DNA from: Thinopyrum elongatum
Lineage: Eukaryota; Streptophyta; Magnoliopsida; Poales; Poaceae
Assembly: GCA_011799875.1 (NCBI GenBank)
Contig: CM022302.1
Location: forward strand, 101,248,237-101,312,236
Reading direction: 5' to 3'
DNA length: 64,000 nt
Shown here: piece by piece, positions 10,739 through 22,992 of the stretch
How positions within the stretch are numbered: position 1 is the first letter of the stretch
Layout of the letters: each line of letters opens with the position of its first letter
The notes under the pieces: model-generated
Databases searched by the model: none
Told to the model about the DNA's origin: nothing
What the model saw: only the letters and a program-made list of their open reading frames with translations
Made by a program: the position numbers and the translations under genes

Positions 10739-11941
10739 CGCGGGCGCCCGGGCAGCGCCGCAGCGGTGAGCGAGGGCATGCGGTGAGGGGAGGCGAAGGA
10801 AGGCGGGCACGGCGAGGAGCTGCCGAGGGCGCGTGCGAGCGACCGAAGGCAGCAGCGGGTGCGGCGGCGCGGGAGAGGCAGGGTGACAAAGGCCGCAGCA
10901 GAGTGGGTGCGGCAGTGATGCTAGGTAGGTGCGGCGGTAGCAACCAGCAGCATCAGCGTAGCGGCAGCGGGGGCGGGCAGCACCAGCAGTGACAGCAGTC
11001 ACGGGGTAGCACGAGCGGACGAGGCCAGGGCACGGCAGGCGTGAGCCGTGGGCGCGGCGATGTAGCGGGCGAGCTAGCGGGCAAACGGGAGAGGGGATAG
11101 GCGCGGTGGTCACCGAGGGGACACACGGTGGTCCGATGGGGGTTTAGGAGCTGTCGGGCCGGTCGGAGTCGATGGAGAGGACCGGCGACCAAAGCGGACG
11201 AAGGGGAAGAAGAAAACGGCGTTGGCGGTGCTCCAGCGCCTGCGAGCTCCTGTGGCTGGCACCAGGGGGTGCAGCGGATGGCAGCGAGGCAGAAGGACAC
11301 GTCGGGATGGCGCATTGGGCATGGTGGCTGCGGTGGCGCCGCAGTGCGGTGGCGACAGTATGGGCGAGGAGGGGAAAGGGGATCTGGGCTAGGCGGAGGG
11401 GGAGAGAGCGAGGGGAGTAGTGAGCGAGTGGGGGTGAGTGGGGCGAGGGGACCGAGGGGGCGCCTGCCTTATCCCCTCGCCTGACGCCGGCGAGGAGGTT
11501 GGGCGGAGACGCGCCCCTGTTCCGACCCCAGTCGGGGGAACATGGGGAAGGGACGACACGTGGGGGGGGGGGGTCGGTGGGCTGGGCCGGCCATCTGGTG
11601 GCCTGGTGGCCAAGAGGCCGAGTGGAAGAGGGGGCTTGTTTTCCTTTTTGTATTTTTCTTTTCTTTTTATAGTTTATAAATTAAACAGCTAGCCCCTGTT
11701 TTATTCATTTCAGAGCATTTAAACACATTGTAAAAATGTTGTTTAAATATGACAAATATCCAGGGATTATTTGCCACACTTTGAACATTTTAGTTTGAAT
11801 GTCAGAAAACTTTTGCCGTTTGACTTGATTTGAATTTTTAATTCGAACGGGATTGAATCATCGCGAGATTAACAACAGTAATCATGGTGATGTGGCATCA
11901 TTAGCATGAGATTACTGTAGCATAATTATCCGGGCGTTACA
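10739..11941 (-). repeat. LTR of element Z (second part, start of LTR)
   Basis: This continues 1-643 after element A and its target duplication. On the minus strand the LTR starts at 11941 with TGTAACGCCCGG; the sequence that follows (ATGCTACAGTAATCTCATG...) parallels the D LTR start TGTAACACCCCTATGTAATGG. The middle (10740-11640) is strongly GC-rich with a G10 run near 11561-11570. ORFs on both strands here are composition effects. Confidence 0.7.
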
Positions 11942-12251
11942 CCTTCCTATTTTTATATTTTCAGATTACAAAAACCTATATCTACTATCCATATTACACT
12001 TGTATCACCATCTCTTCACCGAACTAGTGCACCTATACCATTTACCATTGTATTGGGTGTGTTGTGGACACAAGAGACTCTTTGTTATTTGGTTGCAGGG
12101 TTGTTTGAGAGAGACCATCTTCAACCTACGCCTCCCACGGATTGATAAACCTTAGGTCATCCACTTGAGGGAAAATTGCTATTGTCCTACAAAACTCTGT
12201 GCTTGGAGGCCCAACATGAGTCTACAAGAAGAAAGGTTGCATAGTAGACAT
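11942..12251 (+). repeat. 3' end fragment of a WHAM/Sabrina-type LTR
   Basis: The stretch ends GTAGACATCA, which matches the recalled 3' end of the TGATACGTCTCC-type Triticeae gypsy LTRs (TGAT...ATCA ends). Its left side is cut by the Z LTR. No primer site follows, because the next sequence is a different LTR fragment. Confidence 0.5.
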
Positions 12252-12800
12252 CAGGCCCCAGTCCACTAACTAAATCGGTTAAGTTTTAAATAAAAAATCT
12301 TAACTGGATCAGTGAGTATGACATGTGGGCCCCCCTGGTCAGTTTGACCAGTCAACAATTGACTGTTGACTGCCAACTCCCACTATCAGCCTCTGTGTGC
12401 ACAGCTGGGCGCACTGCACCGGGTGCACCTAACAATTTCCCATTTAATTTTAAAATATTAATAATTCTAGAAAATTCAGAAAATGTTTAAAACTTTGAAA
12501 ATTTATGGAAAATAAACCTTAACTTCGATGAAAATAATTTATATATGAAAGTTGCTCAGAAAAATATGACGAATCCGAATATGCCCTCCACATACCTGTC
12601 ACATGCCTCCAACACAACAAACATGGAACCTTCCTCTCTGGACTGTCTGTCCGATAACTGCCTAAAGCCGGAGAAATATCCACAGATATTTTCCCGCTCC
12701 GTCTGTAATGCGTAGCACAACAATAGGTCACCTCTAACACAACATGTTGCCAAGTAATGCATCATCATGCATTTGATTGCTTTATATTTACAGTTCCTTC
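12252..12800 (+). repeat. Chromovirus LTR fragment, related to the D and Z LTRs
   Basis: It has the same order of blocks as 41280-41770 in element D: a GACATGTGGGNCCC block, TTGACC/GTCAAC repeats, the AT-rich tract, then ATGAAAGTTGCTCAGAAAAA. Similarity fades near 12800 (TTCCTTCCC against TTTCCTCCCCC in D). Confidence 0.6.
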
Positions 12801-13105
12801 CCACTCTAGTTATGCTAGATAGAAAGTTATACTACTGCCAGGCTAGAAGACAATCATTCATAGCTAACCTAGCAGGTTATTTAAGAAGCAATATAGATTT
12901 GAGGAAAGGAAGAGTATTTAACTTGTGTTTTTTGAGTGATGAGAAACCATCCAAACTAAATAAATGAACCTATAACTAACAGGTCAGATGATCTAGCATA
13001 AATAGAATATCTCTCTGATATGATATTACCTTTGATCATTGAACCCTCACCAATCTTGAAAGTGAATGGCTCCTATCCAGGGTCCTTGGTACTGAAAAAA
13101 TAAAC
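12801..13105. other. Unassigned AT-rich spacer
   Basis: I recognise no repeat family or coding frame in this 305-bp stretch. It lies between an LTR fragment and the degenerate element G. Confidence 0.4.
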
Positions 13106-14170
13106 ATGATGCCGCTCGATCTGAAATGCGGCACTAGGAGCAGCCTCCCGCCCCAATACGCACACTGGTACCCATCTTCCCCAACCTCCTCTCGATCGAA
13201 CAACCTCGCACTCCTGCTTACGCACACCGCAGGCCTCCTCCCGATACGAACTAGAACCGGAGCGGACCAATGTTGGAATCGGCAAATTGCTGAGCTGCAA
13301 TGTTGCCCGCTCACGCAACGAGGCGAGCCTCCATGCGCGTCTACTGTGAGGTTGCTGCCTTGTCAAGCTCGCCGGTGGTGGATGCTACGAGCACGACATT
13401 GAGGGGCAAGGGGTGTGTATGATACGACTCACTCCTTCGATCTATTACTCTTCGATAGTGGCGATTACAGAGGAATTACATGAATCAGGAATTTTCTTGG
13501 GGAAGAAGAAGATAGGAAAGTAGCTAGGTAGCCGCCGGGTTCGTCTTCGTGATCCTCTAGATACCCTAGACGAGTGAGGTTGCATGCTTAAGTACTCTTC
13601 GTCTTCACAGCTGGTCCGGCCTTGCGCACCCATTATGGGCCGAGGTAACGTGGGTTGCTCTTGCGCGCGTGGCTGGGCCGCGCCATTCGTTGCCACCGAT
13701 CCTCTGACTGGTGGGGTCATGTGGTCAGGGTCACTAACACCCACTTTTCCTTTGGAAGAGGCTTGTCGCCAAGCCTTAGCACGGGGGAATCTTGCTTGTA
13801 GCGCGACCTTGTCCTCCGAGGAGATGTCGACGGACTCGGTTGAACACTGCACTCGAACTTGTTCCCTCATATGGAGCCATTCTTCTTACGCCATCACAAC
13901 GAGCACCGCGAGATCCTCCTCCTTTGATGGCAGTGAGGCGGAGACAGTTGTGCCTAGGACTAGAGCTTAGCGTAGCTATGAGACATGGAAGACGGGATGC
14001 ACTATCGCTTGCGGAGGTAGCTTGAGCTCGTAGGTGACGTCGTTGACGTTGGCGATGATGGCGAAAGGGTCGTAGAACTTGTAGGAGAGCTTGTAATTGG
14101 CGCGTGGGCCGACCGACGTCTCTATGTGCGGTTGTAGCTTGAGGAAGGCGTTGTTGCCGACCTGGAACTA
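13106..14170 (-). mobile_element. Element G: degenerate gypsy fragment, same family as E, inverted
   Basis: On the minus strand the order is end of integrase (14170 to 13740), LTR (13739-13416), then a flank (13415-13106). All three parts match 54620-55690 of element E/X on the plus strand, including the integrase-end wording for a sequence such as DVTYELKLPPQA before the LTR. The integrase part is broken. A TGATACG-type LTR begins at 14171 and cuts it. Confidence 0.65.
13416..13739 (-). repeat. LTR of element G
   Basis: In element orientation it starts TGTTAGTGACCCTGACC and ends near GTATCATACA. It matches 39321-39635 and 55062-55377. A polypurine-like AAAGGAAAAGTGGG precedes it. Confidence 0.75.
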
Positions 14171-14814
14171 TGATACGTCTCCATCGTATCTACTTTTCCA
14201 AACTCTTTTACACTTGTTTTGGACTCTAATTTGCATGATTTGAATTGAACTAACCCGGATTGACGCTCTTTTTAGCAGAATTGCCATGGTGTTATTTTTG
14301 TGCATAAATAAAAGTTCTCGGATTGACCTGAAAATTTACGGGGAATATTTGTGGAATATATAAAAAATGCTGGCGCAAGAAGTTACCAGAGGGGGTCCAC
14401 CCAGAGGCCACAAGCCTGGGGGGCTCCCCCCTGGGGCATGCCTAGAGGGCTTGTGGGCCCCCTGGACCTCCTCCGACCCTAACGCCAACTCTATATAACC
14501 CTATTCGGGGAGAAAAAACCAGAGATAATGATTCATCGCGTTTTACGATACGGAGCCGCCACCGCCTCTTGTTCTTCATCGGGAGGGCTGATCTGGAGTC
14601 TGTTTGGGGCTCCGGAGAGGGGGATTCGTCACCATCATCATCACCAACCCTCCTCCATCACCAATTTCTTGATGCTCACCACCGGGAGTGAGTAATTCCA
14701 TCGTATAGGCTTGCTGGACGGTGATGGGTTGGATGAGATTTATCATGTAATCGAGTTAGTTTTGTTAGGGTTTGATCCCTAGTATCCACTATGTTCTAAG
14801 ATTGATGTTGCTAT
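14171..14814 (+). repeat. 5' part of a WHAM/Sabrina-type LTR
   Basis: It starts TGATACGTCTCCATCGTATC at the junction with element G and runs until element B interrupts it at 14815. A TATATAA motif lies at 14492-14498. The remainder of this LTR is not seen on the far side of B and C, so it was probably deleted. The family name is recalled. Confidence 0.65.
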
Positions 14815-17800
14815 CGTGGCACCCCAGCTCCGAGAACCGGATTACCTGTGTTTCCAACCCAGAGATCATGTCTGCTGGAAACACACAACAACTTGGAACA
14901 GAACTGAACTGATCTTTATTGATAAACTTCGAGTACAAGCTCATATTTTACATCGATAGCGAGGCCAAAGGCACACCTGGTGCTATGACAATATCAACAT
15001 TATTTATGAAACATAGCGGGCCTCGAAGCTACTAGGGAACTCTATGGTGTAGCGGAACATAGGGGAAACTCCATCCACAGGGACACTGCTAGGACATAGC
15101 CTAGTTAGCGTAGCACGAACCATCGGGACCTCCGTCCTTGGCTTCTCCTGCATCTGGCATGACACGCAAGGTGAGTACTTTGAATGTACTCTCAAGCTCA
15201 CGACAACCAAGTAATGCAGCAAACAATACCATGGCAATCAACATGTTAAATTCTTAAGTGATTCACTTACTATCACAGGTCATCAACTTACTCTCTTCCG
15301 GGTTGTCCCACAACCCTCGGAATACTCATAGCTCATCGAGTACTTCCGATCATACGACGAGTTCTCCCATCATTATTATCACTGTTACGGTTGACCACCT
15401 AGTGAGGCCTGTACAGACTGTCCAATACCGTGGACACGGCTATTCGAATAGATTTTTCACTCTGCAGAGGTTGCGCACTTTACTCACACCATGGAGCACC
15501 TGGCCTCGTAATCCCATTCGGGTGGACCAGCGTTGCTCCAATGAAACCTGCCTGACCCGTGACTCTCCCATCGTACCACCGGCCATCATTCTCCCCCGGA
15601 GTCTAGCCCTGGGTGGCCCTTGTGTAACCTTGTGACACCTACCACCGTCGTGGCCAAACTAAACTATCCCAAACGGGGACGCCGGCACAATACTCAACTG
15701 GGCTCAGAGGGTTATCGCCGCCTACCTGATCAGGGTAGCACGCATGCATAACCCTCCCTACCTGGAGGTACCGATGAAAGAGCACGGAGCCAGACCAAGT
15801 CAAGGCCGTCCTATACCGACAAATGTGGTTGCACGGATAAGCCCGGACAGGTGACTCAAGATCAACCGATTAAGTTCATTTACCAAGCATGGTGGTTATC
15901 ACAATAACTTAAGTTGGCAGCAAAAGGGCATTTAAATTAATTTACTATGAATTATTATATAGCAAATAAATGGAAGTAATTCATTTAAATATGCAATGCT
16001 ATTGAAATGCTTCATGAAATGGGTGTCTTGGCTTGCCTTGCTCTGTTGGGTTGCCCACAAACTCCTGGTCTTCAAAATCACCAAGGTTTCCCTCTGAAAA
16101 TATTTTAAAATAGCAATTGGAAATGTCACATAACATTATTTTGTCCACCAGAAATTCTGTGAGCAAGAGAAAAATACCAAATTTTTCCAGAAATTAGAGG
16201 AGCTTAAGACAAACCCAATGCAAAAAGAATCAACTGATTTGGACTTATGGATAAAAAGTTATTGCTGGTCAAAGGTACTGGTCAAATATGAAATAAAACA
16301 GAAAATGGAAAAACAGACAGGGGGCCACATCGAAAGCGTAAAGTGGAAAGGCGCTTCCATTTACCGCTTCGACGCGCGCGTGGCTGAGCCGCTGATGTGC
16401 GGGCCCCGCAGTTTGATTTAAACAGGAGGAAGAGAGAGAACAGAGAGAGGCGGGGTTCCGGCGATCGTCGCCGGCGATGTGGTCGACGGCGAGGTCCAGC
16501 AAGTACGGGGATGGAAAGAGCGCACGGAGACGGTCACGTACGTACCAGCAGCGTGATGGGAGGTGGCCGGACGGCATTGTCCCCTTCTACTCCGGCGGCG
16601 GCGCTTCTCGGGCGTCGTCGGAGATGGCATTTCTGGCGAGGATTCGGTTGGGCAAGAGGTTGGCGCGGTCAGTGGAGTGAGCTGAGCTCGATGGTGGAGT
16701 CAGTGGAGGCCGGGGAGGAGTGGAACGGTGAGGCGACTGGGCTCGGGTGGTGGTGGATCTTCGGCGAGGTTCGAGGCCAGAGGGCCTCTCGGCCGTGGCT
16801 CGCTGCTCCTGAGGGCGATTGGGAAGTGGAGGAGTGGGTTGAGGAGCCCTGGAGGGCTGGCCGTGGCCTTTTATAGGTATGGGGCAAGCTCGGGCGAGCT
16901 CTCCGGAAGCGTCAAGGTGCGGGACACGTCGTCAGCACAAGGACGTCCTGCTGGCTGGCCGACGAGACGGGAGAGGGCAGGAGGAGTAATGGCGGTCGGT
17001 GGCGGCTAGTGGAGCAAGACGACGAGCGACAGAGCCACAGTGGCCGCACGGGCGCCACAGTGCCCGAGTGCGTGGCGGCCGTCGGGGAGGATTCCGGCGA
17101 GGGGAAGGTTCGGGAGTGAGGTACGTGGATGGCAGCGGCGATGTCGGCACCCTCGGACAAGGTACGGCAACGCGGGGTAGCCGGAGTCATCGCATCAGAT
17201 GCGGGCGAGGTGCAGAGCGCGCGCACTAGCATGCCAGTGCCGTGCTCACCATGGGTGCGGCCACCAAGAGGACACGCAGTCCTGGCGCACCTTGTCCAGC
17301 ATGTCGACCCTCGACCCCCTAGTCCCCCTGTGCCTCTGGTTTGGCTAGGTTCATCCTGACATGAAGTGTAGCTTTAGCTACAGTTTCTGGCAGCAACTTT
17401 GGGAGGGCTCTAGAGAAGAGATGAGCTGGAGATGAAGCTATTAGAGATGTCTGGGGTGATCCACTTTGGAAGGACTACAAGCTGACCAAATTTGAAAGAA
17501 TTTGAAAAGGTTTTGGATATAGTTCATGTGTAAACCACTTTACTGCTCCAGAAACTAGATCAGCTTGGTTCACTCACATGGTACTTTACTGCTCCAGAAA
17601 CTAGATCAGCTTGGTTCACTCACATGGTTGATTTGCTGAAGCTAAATTTTGGTGTGTGGGAGTCATTTGGTGTGTAGAAGAAGCCATACAAATTTCAGCT
17701 CAAAAAGATACCTCTAGATGGTACTTCCTTCACAAAGGTTCAAAATGAGCAGAAACTTGGCAGAGCCTTGTTGCTAAAAAGTTTTTTTGGCCAAAGTGAT

Positions 17801-18287
17801 ATTTTTGGATATTGTGGCTAGATAGGTTCCCTAATATCTCACGGAATTTATTGGGTACTTTCTGAGCTAGGAAAATAGAGGTTGTTTCATAATTGACCAA
17901 TTCTGACCAGAAAGAAAATAGTTATTCTGGCCAAAATTTTGTATTGGACTATGGAATGTTTTTGAAGATTATGAGATTATATGATGATAAGAAGGTGTGG
18001 CATGAGCTTGGGGATTCTACTAATCATCAGAACTATAGGTTGCTTCACAACCCATAGTGATGACAGATTTTCCCAAAGAAAGAAAATGGATATCTGGGAA
18101 TATTGCAAATTGGAATTTGAACCAGAAGGTGTGTGACAAGGTTTTCGAATGATGGTGAGGACTTTGGATTACTGAGAAAAACATTAATAAGTCCAAAGTC
18201 AATTGAAAAGGTTCAAAACCATCCAGAATTCAAATAAAGCCAAAAAGGTTTCGAAAAGAAAAAGTTGCCAAAAAACAGGGTGTGACA
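14815..18287 (-). repeat. 3' LTR of element B
   Basis: About 3.47 kb. In element orientation it begins TGTCACACCC right after the polypurine tract. Its last base is changed: the edge reads CGTGGCACCCC on the plus strand against TGTGGCACCC in the other LTR. Its last 1.1 kb matches 23997-24981. Inside are a GC-rich leader-like block (16380-17340) and a 46-bp perfect tandem duplication (17537-17628). Confidence 0.85.
15004..15153 (-). other. Possible terminal coding exon within the B LTR (copy 1)
   Basis: After a TGCCAG acceptor-like site, 49 codons stay open from the ATG at 15153 to a stop at 15004. The copy in the other LTR (24335-24186) has the same length and stays open. A GAGTAC...GTACTC hairpin (15173-15191) lies 20 bases upstream. 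No function is known, and a chance ORF has not been excluded. Confidence 0.3.
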
Positions 18288-20126
18288 AACCTACCCCCCT
18301 TAGGATGAATCTCGTCCTCGAGATTCGGTTGCTCAGGGAACAAGTACGGGTTTGCGGATCTTAGAAAATCCTCTCTTTCCCAGGTAGCCTTTTCCTCAGT
18401 GTGGTGATCCCACAGTACCTTGTAAAACCTGATCACCTTACTCCTGGTAGTTCTTTCCATCTCATCCAGGATTCTGACAGGTTTCTCTTTGTAGGTCTGA
18501 TCTTTAGCTAGTTCTAGCTCACCCATATCTGCTTGCTTGATCGGTGGTGCAATGCACTTCCTTAACTGTGATATGTGGAAAACATCGTGAACATCAGACA
18601 ACTCCGATGGTAGTTCCAACTGATATGCTACCCTGCATTTACTAGCAATCACTAGAAAGGGACTGATGTATCTTGGTGCAAGCTTTCCTCGGGTATGAAA
18701 CCTTTTCACTCCCTTCATGGGGGTTACTCGGAGGTAAGCATATTCTCTGGGCTCAAAAGTCACTTCTCGGTGCTTTGGGTCATAGTAACTCTTTTGATGC
18801 GACTTGGCTGCTCGAAGACGCTCCTGAATATCCTTGACTTGCTTCTCAGCCTCGAACATCAAGTCCATGCCAAAGATACGGCTATCTCCTATCTGAGACC
18901 AATTCAATGGAGTGCGGCACTTCCACCCATACAGTGCTTCAAATGGGGACATCTTAAGACTTGACTGATAACTGTTGTTATATGAAAATTCCGCATAGGG
19001 TAGGCTATCTTCCCATTTGGGTCCATAGGTGAGAGCATAGGACCGAAGCATATCTTCTAGTATCTGGTTCACTCGTTCGGTCTGTCCATCTGTCTGCGGA
19101 TGGTACGCCATGCTATGCTTTAGCATGGTTCCCAAGGCTTGGTGCAATCGTAGCCAGAATGCTGAGGTGAATAAAGAGCCCCTATCTGAGGTGATGGACT
19201 TAGGTACTCCATGAACACTGACTATCTGGGACATGTAGAGTTATGCAAGCTGATTCACATTAAAAGTGGTCTTTACCGGAATGAAGTGAGCCACTTTTGT
19301 GAGTATATCCATGATGACCCAGATAGCATCATGGCCTCTTGTTGACTTGGGTAGTCCAACAATGAAGTCCATGCATATGTCGTCCCACTTCCATTGGGTA
19401 ACCGGTAATGGTTGCAGTAGCCCAGCGGGTTTCTGGTGCTCAGCCTTGACTTTGTTGCAGATGTCACAGCAGGCGACATAGTATTCTATGTCCCTTCACA
19501 TTCCTGGCCACCAAAAGGTTTCTCTTAGATCCTGGTACATCTTGGTGCCTCCCGGGTGGATAGAGTATGCGGACTCATGAGCTTCTCTGAGTATTTGCTA
19601 CCTCAGACTATTCTGATCGGGCACGCATATCTGTTTCTCAAACCATAAGGTGCCTTGAGCATCCACACGGAAAGACTTGGCCTTCCCCTGCTGAATCAGT
19701 TCCATGATCTCTTGTATCCCTTCATCTAATTTTTGAGCTTCTTTAATTTCTTCCATAAGTGTTGGAGTAATTTCAAAGATATCTAGGTTAAGTGGACCGC
19801 ATAGCACCATATTGAGTTTGGCAAACTCTTCTTGTAACCGTGGCTGGATACTTGCGGTTAGTGTATTCACGGTGCCTTGTTTTCTGCTAAGAGCATCAGC
19901 AACCACATTAGCTTTTCCCGGATGATAATTTATTCCAATGTCATAATCCTTAACCAGTTCAAGCCATCTTCGCTGTCTAAGGTTCAGGTCAGGCTGAGTG
20001 AAAATATATTTGAGACTCTTATGGTCTGTGTATATTTCACATCATGGCCCAACGAGGTAATGCCTCCAAATCTTTAAGGCATGAACCACGGCTGCTAATT
20101 CCAAATCATGCGTGGGGTAGTACTCC
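18230..20126 (-). pseudogene. RNase H and integrase with chromodomain-like tail, element B
   Basis: The RNase H end runs through [12 protein letters not shown] at about 19906. Then come the integrase zinc-binding CDIC region (about 19440), core (GLPKS...[35 protein letters not shown]) and a C-terminus with CIAPPIKQ and KVLWDHHTEEKATWERE, which resembles a Tekay/Del chromodomain. Stops interrupt near 20034, 19598, 19497 and 19243, but the frame is otherwise shared. The frame passes through the polypurine tract and ends at 18230, 58 bases inside the 3' LTR. Confidence 0.85.
18288..18302 (-). other. Polypurine tract of element B
   Basis: The minus strand reads TAAGGGGGGTAGGTT immediately before the LTR start TGTCACACCC. 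It lies within the 3' end of the polyprotein reading frame. Confidence 0.8.
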
Positions 20127-22487
20127 TCATGAGGTCGATAGCTGTCTGGATGCATACGCTACAACCTTCCCTTCTTGCATCAACACGCAGCCGATTCCTT
20201 GCCTGGAAGCATCGCAATATATAACAAAGCTCTTGTGGATGTCTGGAAGAACTAAGACAGGGGTCGTAGTTAGCCTTGTCTTTAGCTCTATAAAGCTGTT
20301 GTCGCATTCTGCCGTCCAGACAAACCTTTGATTTTTCTTCAACAACTCTGTCAGTGGCTTGGCTATCTTAGAGAAGCCTTCTATGAAATGACGGTAATAG
20401 CCTGCCAATCCCAGAAAGCTATGGACTTCGGTCACCGAGGCTGGTGTCTTCCAGTTCAAAACTGCAGTTACTTTGCTGGGGTCAACAGCTACTCCTTGCC
20501 CTGACAAAATGTGTCCCAGAAATCCCACCTCTTTTAGCCAAAAATCACACTTACTGAACTTGGCATACAGGCGATGGGTCCTTAATCTTTCCAGGACAGC
20601 ACGGAGGTGCTGCTTGTGCACTTCTTCATCATTGGAGTATATCAGGATGTCATCGATGAACACCACCACGAATTTGTCTAGAAAATCCATGAAGACCTTG
20701 TTCATCATGCTCATGAAATAAGCTGGAGCGTTCGTTAATCCGAACGACATGACTGTGAATTCATACAGACCATATCGGGTGGTGAAAGCTGTCTTGGGGA
20801 TATCCTCTTTTCTGATTTTTAGCTGATGATATCCTGTTCGGAGGTCAATCTTGGAGAATACCCGTGCTACGTTCAGCTGGTCAAACAGATCGTCAATGCG
20901 AGGGAGCGGGTACTTATTTTTGATGGTGACCTCATTCAACTGGCGATAGTCTACGCACATTCGTAGACTTCCATCCTTCTTTTTGACAAATAGTACAGGT
21001 GATCCCCATGGTGAGATGCCTGGACGAATGTACCCCTTCTGTAACAATTCCTCCAACTGCTTCTTTAATTCCTCTAGCTCTGGACTCGGCATACGATAAT
21101 ATTTCTTGTAAATCAGGGCAGTTCCGGGAATCACCTCGATTGCAAATTCCAATTCCCGGTTGGGTGGCATCCCCGGTAGTTCCTCGGGAAATACATCTGG
21201 GAATTCGCAGACTACCGGAATCAAGTTCATATCCGTACCGGAAGTTTGGTATGCCATTCCCTTTCTTGACATCATTTTGCTGGCAAGGAATTGAACTATT
21301 TGTCCTGTCAGGTTAACCAGTGTCACTGTTCTGGTGGCGCAGTTGATGCACACTTGGTGTGGTGTCAACCAGTCCATCCCCAGTATTATATCCAATCCAG
21401 GGGATTCAATGGCAACGAGCATAGCTGGAAATTTAACTCCATGTATCGAGATTTCCAGACCTTTATATATCAGATTTGTTCTGAGCAGGGAGCCAGGGGA
21501 TTGTACTACCATGATTTTATCCAAAAGCGAAGGGGAAAATTTGTGCAAGGTGGCAAAACTCCGTGAAATAAATGAATGGGAAGCCCCGGAATCAAATAAA
21601 ATTATTGCAGGTATGTCGTTAACAGAAAACATACCAAGGACCACATCTGGTGCTTCGCAGGCTTCATCAGCGGAGATATGATGGACGCGTCCGTGACTGA
21701 AGTTATGATTGGGGTGGCGTCCAATAGTGTTGACTTGTGCCTTGAAGCCGGATGATGGCTTCCCGTTGTTGGCAGGGCACTGTTTGGAGTAGTGTCCGCT
21801 TTGGCCGCAAGTAAAGCAAGTGTTATTGCGGCGGCAGTCCTCTATCATTGGCTGTTTGCCGAAGGTCTTGTTCTGGCTGGCCGTCTTATTGTTGTTGTTG
21901 CCATTGTTCCATGCGGGCTTGTATTCAGATGGACCTGACTGCCAAATGTGTGGCTTCTGCACAAACTGCTCACGGTTATCCTTCTTGGGTTCAAACTTCC
22001 GCTTGCAGTCATCATACCCGGACTTATGATCTCGTTCGGTTATGAAGGCCTTGTTCACCAAAGTTTGGAAGTCAGGAAAGTCCAGCATACAGAGCTGACA
22101 ACGGAGGGCATGATTCAGTCCTCCTAGGAATCGGTCTATCTTCCTTTCTTCAGTGGGTACGTCATGGGTAGAGTACCATGCCAGATTGTTAAACTTGTTC
22201 AGATACTCCCCCACGGACATATTTCCTTGCATAAGAGCAAGAAATTCCCTTTGCTTCACCTTCATTATGCCAGTAGGAATATGATCCTTGCAGAATAACT
22301 CCTTGAACTTCTCCCAGGAAATATCTTCTCCGGAAGGCCACATTATCTTTGTATTGTCCCACCATATAGCTGCTGGCCCTTCTAGGTGGTGAGTGACAAA
22401 AGGAACCTTATCTGACTCCTCACAGCGAGCTATTTCTAGCTTCTTCTCCATGGTTCTCAGCCAATCATCAGCTTCCATACGGTCCAC
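20127..22487 (-). pseudogene. Gag, protease and reverse transcriptase of element B
   Basis: Counting from the in-frame Met at 22487: Gag core ([15 protein letters not shown], residues 31-45), CCHC zinc knuckle [14 protein letters not shown] (224-237), protease [10 protein letters not shown] (about 298-306), RT with [19 protein letters not shown] and catalytic FIDD (610-613). It runs into RNase H ([17 protein letters not shown]). The frame is lost near 20138 by a one-base insertion; RNase H continues in another frame. The upstream part of Gag is in a different frame beyond about 22497. Confidence 0.9.
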
Positions 22488-22756
22488 AGCTTGACCAAAA
22501 CTGGTGGCTTGGTGCGCTAAAAGTCAGACAACTTAGACTGTGTCCCATTGTTGTTGTTCTGGCCCACCATAGTCTGCATGCTTTTCAGGAATTCCATGAG
22601 ATCCTGATTTCTTTTTTCTTCAAACATCCTCATGATTTGATCAGTGGTCGGTGCCTGAGGTGGTGGAGGTGGTAGACCTTCTAGTGGTTATACTGCCTAT
22701 CAGGCGGATCGACGAACGGGGGTCCCATCGCCGCCTTGGCTACTACCTCTCTTCAT
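22488..22756 (-). pseudogene. Gag N-terminus of element B
   Basis: An ATG at 22756 starts a short frame with stops. A second stretch reads an asparagine-rich Gag N-terminal helix (MRMFEEKRNQDLMEFLKSMQ at about 22632-22573) before a TAG near 22521 and a one-base deletion near 22497. Similar coiled segments precede the Gag core in Tekay-type elements. 22757-22992 has no supported frame. Confidence 0.6.
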
Positions 22757-22992
22757 CCTAAATTTGTTCCCATTGCAAAATACTGAATCGATGAGCAACA
22801 TCCATAAGGGAAACACAGTAATATGACGCCAAAAGAAAGTTCACAAAAAAGGGCGAATAAAGAGAACAACATAATTATACAAGATAACCCAACATCATAC
22901 ATGGCAAGCTAGTAGGGGAATGTCATGGCTAGACTTCTCATATGGCAGTTGACATATGCAGAGATGCATGCACTACAACTCAAGCCTCCACT

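Noticed and set aside
10495..11484. Several GC-rich ORFs on both strands near the A/Z junction
   Set aside because: They cross the A LTR boundary or lie in the GC-rich part of the Z LTR and change frame without pattern; there are no domains.
15258..15635. 125-codon plus-strand ORF repeated at 24440-24817 in the B LTRs
   Set aside because: It is antisense to the LTR transcript, Ser/Thr/Pro-rich and without a start context or splice logic; shared openness reflects LTR identity. It remains a weak possibility.
16397..17232. ORFs in the GC-rich part of the B 3' LTR
   Set aside because: Overlapping frames are open on both strands, a sign of base composition; the second LTR lacks this part, so conservation cannot be tested.
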